A DNA stretch of 29,207 bases from Vibrio tasmaniensis 1F-187 (GTDB lineage Bacteria; Pseudomonadota; Gammaproteobacteria; Enterobacterales; Vibrionaceae): contig NZ_AJZM02000082.1 in the NCBI RefSeq assembly GCF_000272405.2, forward strand, positions 1 through 29,207, given 5' to 3'. Every line of letters begins with the position of its first letter. Positions within the stretch are counted from its first letter, which is position 1. The notes under the pieces are model-generated. The model was not told the DNA's origin. It searched no databases and saw only the letters and a program-made list of their open reading frames with translations. The translations under genes and the position numbers were made by a program. Below are positions 25,671 through 29,207 of the stretch, piece after piece.

Positions 25671-25696
25671 AAATGCAGCCATTCGGCTGCATTTTT
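25671..25696 (+). terminator. Intrinsic terminator after letB
   Basis: AAATGCAGCC (25671-25680), ATTC loop, GGCTGCATTT (25685-25694), with five T at 25692-25696. It is about 60 nt past the letB stop. Confidence 0.88.
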
Positions 25697-25779
25697 GTTG
25701 TTTACTATAAATATGGTTTAGGACGGCCTCATTTTGCTTTAAACTCCCCCGCATTAATGCAATAAATCGAGACACTCTT

Positions 25780-27201
25780 TTGCACGCTAACGTATATATT
25801 CCTGAAGAATTCCTAACGCACATCGAATCAATCATGCCTAGTCATCTAGATATGGCTTCTTTTGTCGCGTCATGCCAAAAACCACTTCGTAAAAGTATTC
25901 GAGTCAACACATTGAAAATCAGTGTTGAGGACTTCTTAGTACGAGCAAAAGACAAAGGCTGGGAACTGGAACTTGTACCTTGGTGCGAAACGGGGTTTTG
26001 GATTACAGCGGATGAAAGTGAAGCGCCACTAGGTAATACGGCAGAACACATGTCTGGCCTTTTCTATATCCAAGAAGCCAGTTCTATGATGCCACCGTCA
26101 GCACTTTTCCAAGGTGAGGCTGACTACCAAGCCGTATTAGACACTGCGGCTGCACCCGGTTCTAAAACAACGCAAATCGCAGCGCTAATGAATAATCGCG
26201 GCGTATTGGTTGCCAATGAGTACGCAGCAAGCCGCGTGAAAGTTCTTCATGCCAACATCGAACGTTGTGGCGTTCGTAATGCCGCACTCAGTAACTTTGA
26301 TGGTCGAGTTTTCGGTGGGTGGTTACCAGAACAGTTTGATGCTGTTCTGTTAGACGCGCCCTGCTCTGGTGAAGGTACGATTCGCAAAGACGCTGATGCG
26401 ATGAAGAACTGGACGTATCAATCTGTAGTCGATATTGCTGACACTCAAAAAGATCTGATCGAAAGTGCTTTTCATGCTCTCAAACCTAACGGCGTGCTGG
26501 TTTACTCAACCTGTACGTTAAGCACGGAAGAGAACCAACAAGTATGTCATCACCTAAAAGAGACCTTTGGTGATGCGGTTGAGTTCGAGTCTTTGGAAAA
26601 CTTATTCGACAATGCTAAAGCAACCACGACAGAAGAAGGCTTTCTACACATTTTCCCACAAGTGTATGATTCAGAAGGCTTCTTCGTTGCGCGCATCCGT
26701 AAACTAGCGTCTGTGACACCACCAGAAGTGAAAAAACGTCTGGGCAAATTTCCATTTGAAAAAGCGTCAAAGAAAGCTCAACAAGAAGTCGCTGAACAAC
26801 TGCTGGGCGCACTTGATATCGAACTACCAAGTGATACTCAAGTTTGGATTCGTGACAAAGACGTTTGGCTATTCCCGGAAGCGCTAGAACCTATGATCGG
26901 TGAGTTCCGTTTCTCTCGCATGGGCATCAAGATCGCTGAAACCCATAAAAAAGGTTACCGCTGGCAGCACCAAGTCGCGACAACGCTTGCAACAGGTAAT
27001 GAAGCTAATGTTGTCGAGCTAAATATCGAAGATGCCCGTGAATGGTTCATGGGCCGCGATGTTCGCCCTGAAGGCTTGTCTGGCAAAGGTGAAGTACTAG
27101 TGAAGTACAATGGTGCAATCATCGGCCTTGGTAAGTGGGTTGGCAACCGAGTGAAGAATGGTTTACCACGCGAGCTAGTACGCGATAAGAACCTTTTCTA
27201 A
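25780..27201 (+). CDS. rsmF: 16S rRNA (cytosine1407-C5)-methyltransferase RsmF
   Basis: 473 residues (E. coli RsmF about 480). It methylates C1407 of 16S rRNA. The SAM motif DTAAAPGSKT is at 121-130, the conserved Pro-Cys motif DAPCSGEG at 192-199 (Cys195, product release) and the nucleophile in STCTLS (Cys245). A C-terminal PUA-like region follows. The start is taken as TTG at 25780-25782: conserved family sequence (VYIPEEFL) begins at residue 5, no ATG lies in frame upstream, and the first internal ATG (residue 19) would cut the fold. A weak GAGA lies 7 nt upstream. The weak start suggests low expression. Its place after letB is as in E. coli. Confidence 0.94.
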   Translation: MHANVYIPEEFLTHIESIMPSHLDMASFVASCQKPLRKSIRVNTLKISVEDFLVRAKDKGWELELVPWCETGFWITADESEAPLGNTAEHMSGLFYIQEASSMMPPSALFQGEADYQAVLDTAAAPGSKTTQIAALMNNRGVLVANEYAASRVKVLHANIERCGVRNAALSNFDGRVFGGWLPEQFDAVLLDAPCSGEGTIRKDADAMKNWTYQSVVDIADTQKDLIESAFHALKPNGVLVYSTCTLSTEENQQVCHHLKETFGDAVEFESLENLFDNAKATTTEEGFLHIFPQVYDSEGFFVARIRKLASVTPPEVKKRLGKFPFEKASKKAQQEVAEQLLGALDIELPSDTQVWIRDKDVWLFPEALEPMIGEFRFSRMGIKIAETHKKGYRWQHQVATTLATGNEANVVELNIEDAREWFMGRDVRPEGLSGKGEVLVKYNGAIIGLGKWVGNRVKNGLPRELVRDKNLF

Positions 27202-27232
27202 AAGCTTTCTTTCTGTATACAGCTTGATAAAC

Positions 27233-27268
27233 AAAAAGCCCAAACAACGTTAATTGTTTGGGCTTTTT
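27233..27268 (+). terminator. Intrinsic terminator after rsmF
   Basis: AAAAAGCCCAAACAA (27233-27247), 6-nt loop, then TTGTTTGGGCTTTTT (27254-27268), a 15-bp perfect stem usable on both strands. It lies about 30 nt past the rsmF stop. Confidence 0.92.
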
Positions 27269-27381
27269 CTATTCTATCGACCATGTAAGTCAGTGTGTGA
27301 GCGCTTGTAAATCAACAGCTAATTATATAAATATCAATTCAAGTCACTATTTCCAAAAAGAAAAATCGCACTTTAGGGAAT

Positions 27382-27388
27382 CTAAACT
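27382..27388 (+). promoter_or_regulatory. Sigma-S-like -10 element of the SdsR-like RNA
   Basis: CTAAACT, preceded by T, fits the extended -10 preferred by RpoS (CTAtACT). It sits about 7 nt before the predicted RNA start and is not preceded by a good -35, as usual for sigma-S promoters. Confidence 0.5.
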
Positions 27389-27394
27389 AGACTT

Positions 27395-27485
27395 CAATCT
27401 AATAGTCAAAAGATTAAAACGATTAGCGTAGGCTCTTCGGAGCCCTTTCCCCTAAGCCCAAACAGGAAGGTTTGGGCTTTTTTTT
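27395..27485 (+). ncRNA. sdsR: SdsR (RyeB)-like small RNA
   Basis: About 91 nt, ends predicted from the -10 element and the terminator. It contains TTAGCG, a very stable hairpin GGCTC-TTCG-GAGCC (27431-27444), a C-rich linker CTTTCCCCTAA and a final terminator stem whose loop reads AGGAAG. This order matches E. coli SdsR from memory: TTAGCG, a GGCTC/GAGCC hairpin, an unpaired TTTCCC stretch, and a terminator with an AGGAA loop. SdsR is an Hfq-bound, RpoS-dependent RNA that represses several mRNAs, including ompD in Salmonella and mutS. In E. coli the gene lies a few genes beyond rsmF, so the context also fits. No protein frame covers the interval. The identity is an inference from structure and synteny; no search was run. 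Confidence 0.72.
27454..27485 (+). terminator. Intrinsic terminator of the SdsR-like RNA
   Basis: AAGCCCAAAC (27454-27463), loop AGGAAG, GTTTGGGCTT (27470-27479), with eight T at 27478-27485. The minus strand lacks a U run, so it ends a plus-strand transcript and not the CvfB-like gene. Confidence 0.92.
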
Positions 27486-27500
27486 GACCGAAAGGATCGC

Positions 27501-28340
27501 TTATTTAACTAAGCTGATACCTTCTTTGTCGATAGTGATCTTGCCAGATTTGTACAAACCACCAATTGTCTTCTTGAACGTACCTTTACTGGTTCTGAAT
27601 GCAGAGAAAATAGCTTCAGGAGAAGACTTATCATTCAAAGGCAGGTAACCGCCCTTCTTCTCAAGAAGATCCAGAACCTTAGTGCTTAGGTCACCCATCT
27701 TAGCGACACCAATTTTCTGAAGAGACAAATCAATCTTACCGTCTTCTTCACGAACATTTTTAATGTAGCCTTTTAGTGTCTTACCAATGAACAGCTTACC
27801 GATGATGTCTGATGGGAAAATCATACCCCAGTGTTCACCGTTCACGATCGCTTTGTAACCAAGTTGGCTGCGCTCAGCGATAATGAGATCAACTTGTTCA
27901 TTTTGCTTATAAGTCGCAGGCGTGTTGTCTAACCATTTGTTGAACTTCGTTGTACCAACGATACGGCTCGATGCTTTATCGATATACACATATACTAAGA
28001 TTGACTGGCCTTCGTTTAAACGGCCGCGCTGCTCGCTGAAAGGAACAAGAAGGTCCTTACCTTTCACGCCCCAGCTCATGAATGCACCAGTGCTGTTAAC
28101 ACCTTCAACCGTCATCAAGCCAAACTGCCCTACTTGAGCTATTGGTTTTTCAGTTGTGGCAGCGATCTGGTTGTCAGAATCAATGTATAAAAAAACATCT
28201 AGCTTTTGACCAATTTCAACACCTTCAGGAGTAAATCGTTTCGGCAGCAACACGGTTCCATAGTCGCTCGCGTCAAGGAATACACCGAAGTCTGCTTGTT
28301 TTACTACTTCTAGGTTGTTTATTTGACCAATATTAATCAT
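27501..28340 (-). CDS. CvfB/YitL-family S1-type RNA-binding protein
   Basis: 279 residues from the ATG at 28338-28340 (MINIGQINNLEVV). It is built of S1-like OB folds at about 1-62 (GVFLDASDYGTVLLP), 68-130 (GAFMSWGVKGKDLLVPFSEQ) and 145-210 (ending IDLSLQ), followed by a winged-helix-like C-terminus (about 220-279, SPEAIFSAFRTSKGTFKKTIGGLYKSGKI). This is the CvfB/YitL architecture; CvfB in Staphylococcus aureus binds RNA and affects virulence gene expression, and the role in Vibrio is unknown. The frame runs up to an ATG at 28409, but a TATAAT (28372-28377) lies within that extension, so the transcript probably starts inside it. Confidence 0.88.
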   Translation of the reverse strand: MINIGQINNLEVVKQADFGVFLDASDYGTVLLPKRFTPEGVEIGQKLDVFLYIDSDNQIAATTEKPIAQVGQFGLMTVEGVNSTGAFMSWGVKGKDLLVPFSEQRGRLNEGQSILVYVYIDKASSRIVGTTKFNKWLDNTPATYKQNEQVDLIIAERSQLGYKAIVNGEHWGMIFPSDIIGKLFIGKTLKGYIKNVREEDGKIDLSLQKIGVAKMGDLSTKVLDLLEKKGGYLPLNDKSSPEAIFSAFRTSKGTFKKTIGGLYKSGKITIDKEGISLVK

Positions 28341-28371
28341 CAAGATTGTCTCTACTTTAAATTTGGCGGTG

Positions 28372-28377
28372 ATTATA
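28372..28377 (-). promoter_or_regulatory. Candidate -10 element of the CvfB-like gene
   Basis: Minus strand TATAAT 31 nt upstream of the chosen ATG, with a poor GCGAAA 17 bp further up. It argues against translation from the upstream ATG at 28409. Confidence 0.5.
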
Positions 28378-28437
28378 CGTGATCTCTGATATGCTTTCGC
28401 TAGTTTCATTCATATTTTTATATTCTAGGAGACATCG

Positions 28438-29207
28438 TTGATCACCGTTGATAAACAAGATGCGATAACACTTAAAATTAACCATGCGATGGCGAAGACC
28501 AAAAAGCTCGATATGGACGTTTATCTATTCATTCCCGGTGAACTCGGACTGACTCCGGAAGTACTTTCTGAAAGTGCCTTCTTCTACAGTTCAATTACTC
28601 AAAAGCGCGCTTACTACAGTGATAAGACACTATTACCATTGGTACACAGCCGCTTGGCAAAACGCGGACGCTTATCGACGACACAGTATCGTGTGAGTTT
28701 GAGTTTGTTCGCCTATCAATACGTGATTGCTTTAGATAAAGCCGTGAGCAGCTTGAACAAGACAGATAGTGACGACGTAACGGCTGATGACGTCGATGAA
28801 GTCATCGAACTGGCTTTGGATATCCTCAAGAAGCTTCGTCGTAGTATTCCTTATGAAGAAAACCTAAAGCGCTATTATGCCAATATTGATAATTACCTTT
28901 CTTGGTACACGGAGCAAAAGTTCTTATCTTTGGTATCACATATGCCACGTGGCAGTGAATACTCGACGATAAAAGAGCGACTCTTGACGCTTTGTGAAAA
29001 AGAGACCGCCCATCGAAAACTTAATCGCTATAACTCAGCGAAGGTACGAGAAGACGTAACACGTTTGAGCAACAAGATGCGACTGTTGCGACGTTTGATC
29101 GAACACCCTATCGTACTCAAAGAAAAGACGACATCAATGGGTAAGAACGTGAAGAGAGCAGTTAAAGGCATCGCCACAGGCTTGGTCATGGTGGTAGTTA
29201 CCACAAC
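28438..29207 (+). CDS. Unrecognised protein, 3' end beyond the window
   Basis: A frame open for 256 codons to the window end. The start is a TTG at 28438-28440, supported by AGGAGA (28427-28432) five nt upstream; the next ATG is 17 codons later without such a site. The protein begins MITVDKQDAITLKINHAMAK, is rich in charged residues and leucine, has an acidic stretch near residues 100-115 (TDSDDVTADDVDEV) and basic helical segments later (KVREDVTRLSNKMRLLRRL). Near the visible end is a hydrophobic stretch (GIATGLVMVVVTT) that could be a membrane segment. I do not recognise the family. It diverges from the CvfB-like gene across a 97-bp gap. Confidence 0.75.
   Translation, partial: MITVDKQDAITLKINHAMAKTKKLDMDVYLFIPGELGLTPEVLSESAFFYSSITQKRAYYSDKTLLPLVHSRLAKRGRLSTTQYRVSLSLFAYQYVIALDKAVSSLNKTDSDDVTADDVDEVIELALDILKKLRRSIPYEENLKRYYANIDNYLSWYTEQKFLSLVSHMPRGSEYSTIKERLLTLCEKETAHRKLNRYNSAKVREDVTRLSNKMRLLRRLIEHPIVLKEKTTSMGKNVKRAVKGIATGLVMVVVTT

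Noticed and set aside
1..29207. Mobile element, prophage, CRISPR or defence system
   Set aside because: No transposase, integrase, phage, cas or restriction gene is seen; gene order follows conserved core synteny throughout.

Overview
The window reads as a core-chromosome segment of a marine gammaproteobacterium of the genus Vibrio, possibly the Splendidus clade (inferred from protein wording and gene order; the species is not fixed). It is moderately AT-rich and densely coding. I see no insertion sequence, prophage, CRISPR array, tRNA or rRNA. The gene order looks like two Escherichia coli neighbourhoods brought together: the pepN/pyrD/zapC/rlmKL/uup block and the prc/proQ/msrC/letA/letB/rsmF block, with Vibrio-type additions (NAD-dependent glutamate dehydrogenase, a DUF2835 protein, an ABC exporter).

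Left part, minus strand (1-7171). rlmKL, a small glutaredoxin-like gene, uup and a DUF3466 exported protein (cut by the window start) are closely spaced or overlapping and form a likely ribosome/translation operon. Upstream lie zapC (FtsZ-ring factor) and pyrD (dihydroorotate dehydrogenase), each followed by its own intrinsic terminator. pyrD has an unusual leader: a promoter aimed at the 5' arm of a GC hairpin that is followed by six U just upstream of the Shine-Dalgarno.

Middle, minus strand (7172-19699). A 1613-residue NAD-glutamate dehydrogenase, a 72-residue DUF2835 gene with a near-consensus LexA box against its start codon, aminopeptidase N, an exported protein with two similar beta-rich halves, the periplasmic protease Prc with the RNA chaperone ProQ in an operon, and free methionine-(R)-sulfoxide reductase.

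Right part, mostly plus strand (19789-29207). An ABC exporter precedes letA-letB, a predicted inner-to-outer membrane lipid path with seven MCE domains in LetB. The letA ribosome-binding site and GTG start sit inside a perfect 8-bp hairpin. rsmF (16S rRNA m5C methyltransferase) follows. Directly after it is a plus-strand small RNA locus that I identify as a Vibrio SdsR (RyeB) homologue, with a sigma-S-like -10 element, a UUCG-capped hairpin and a strong terminator. A CvfB/YitL-type RNA-binding protein (minus) and an unrecognised plus-strand gene running off the end close the window.

The main leads are the SdsR-like RNA, the LexA box on the DUF2835 gene, the sequestered letA start, and the pyrD leader hairpin. 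Most protein-coding genes are ordinary housekeeping genes. Several starts are not the most upstream possible codon and were chosen from Shine-Dalgarno position and family length.
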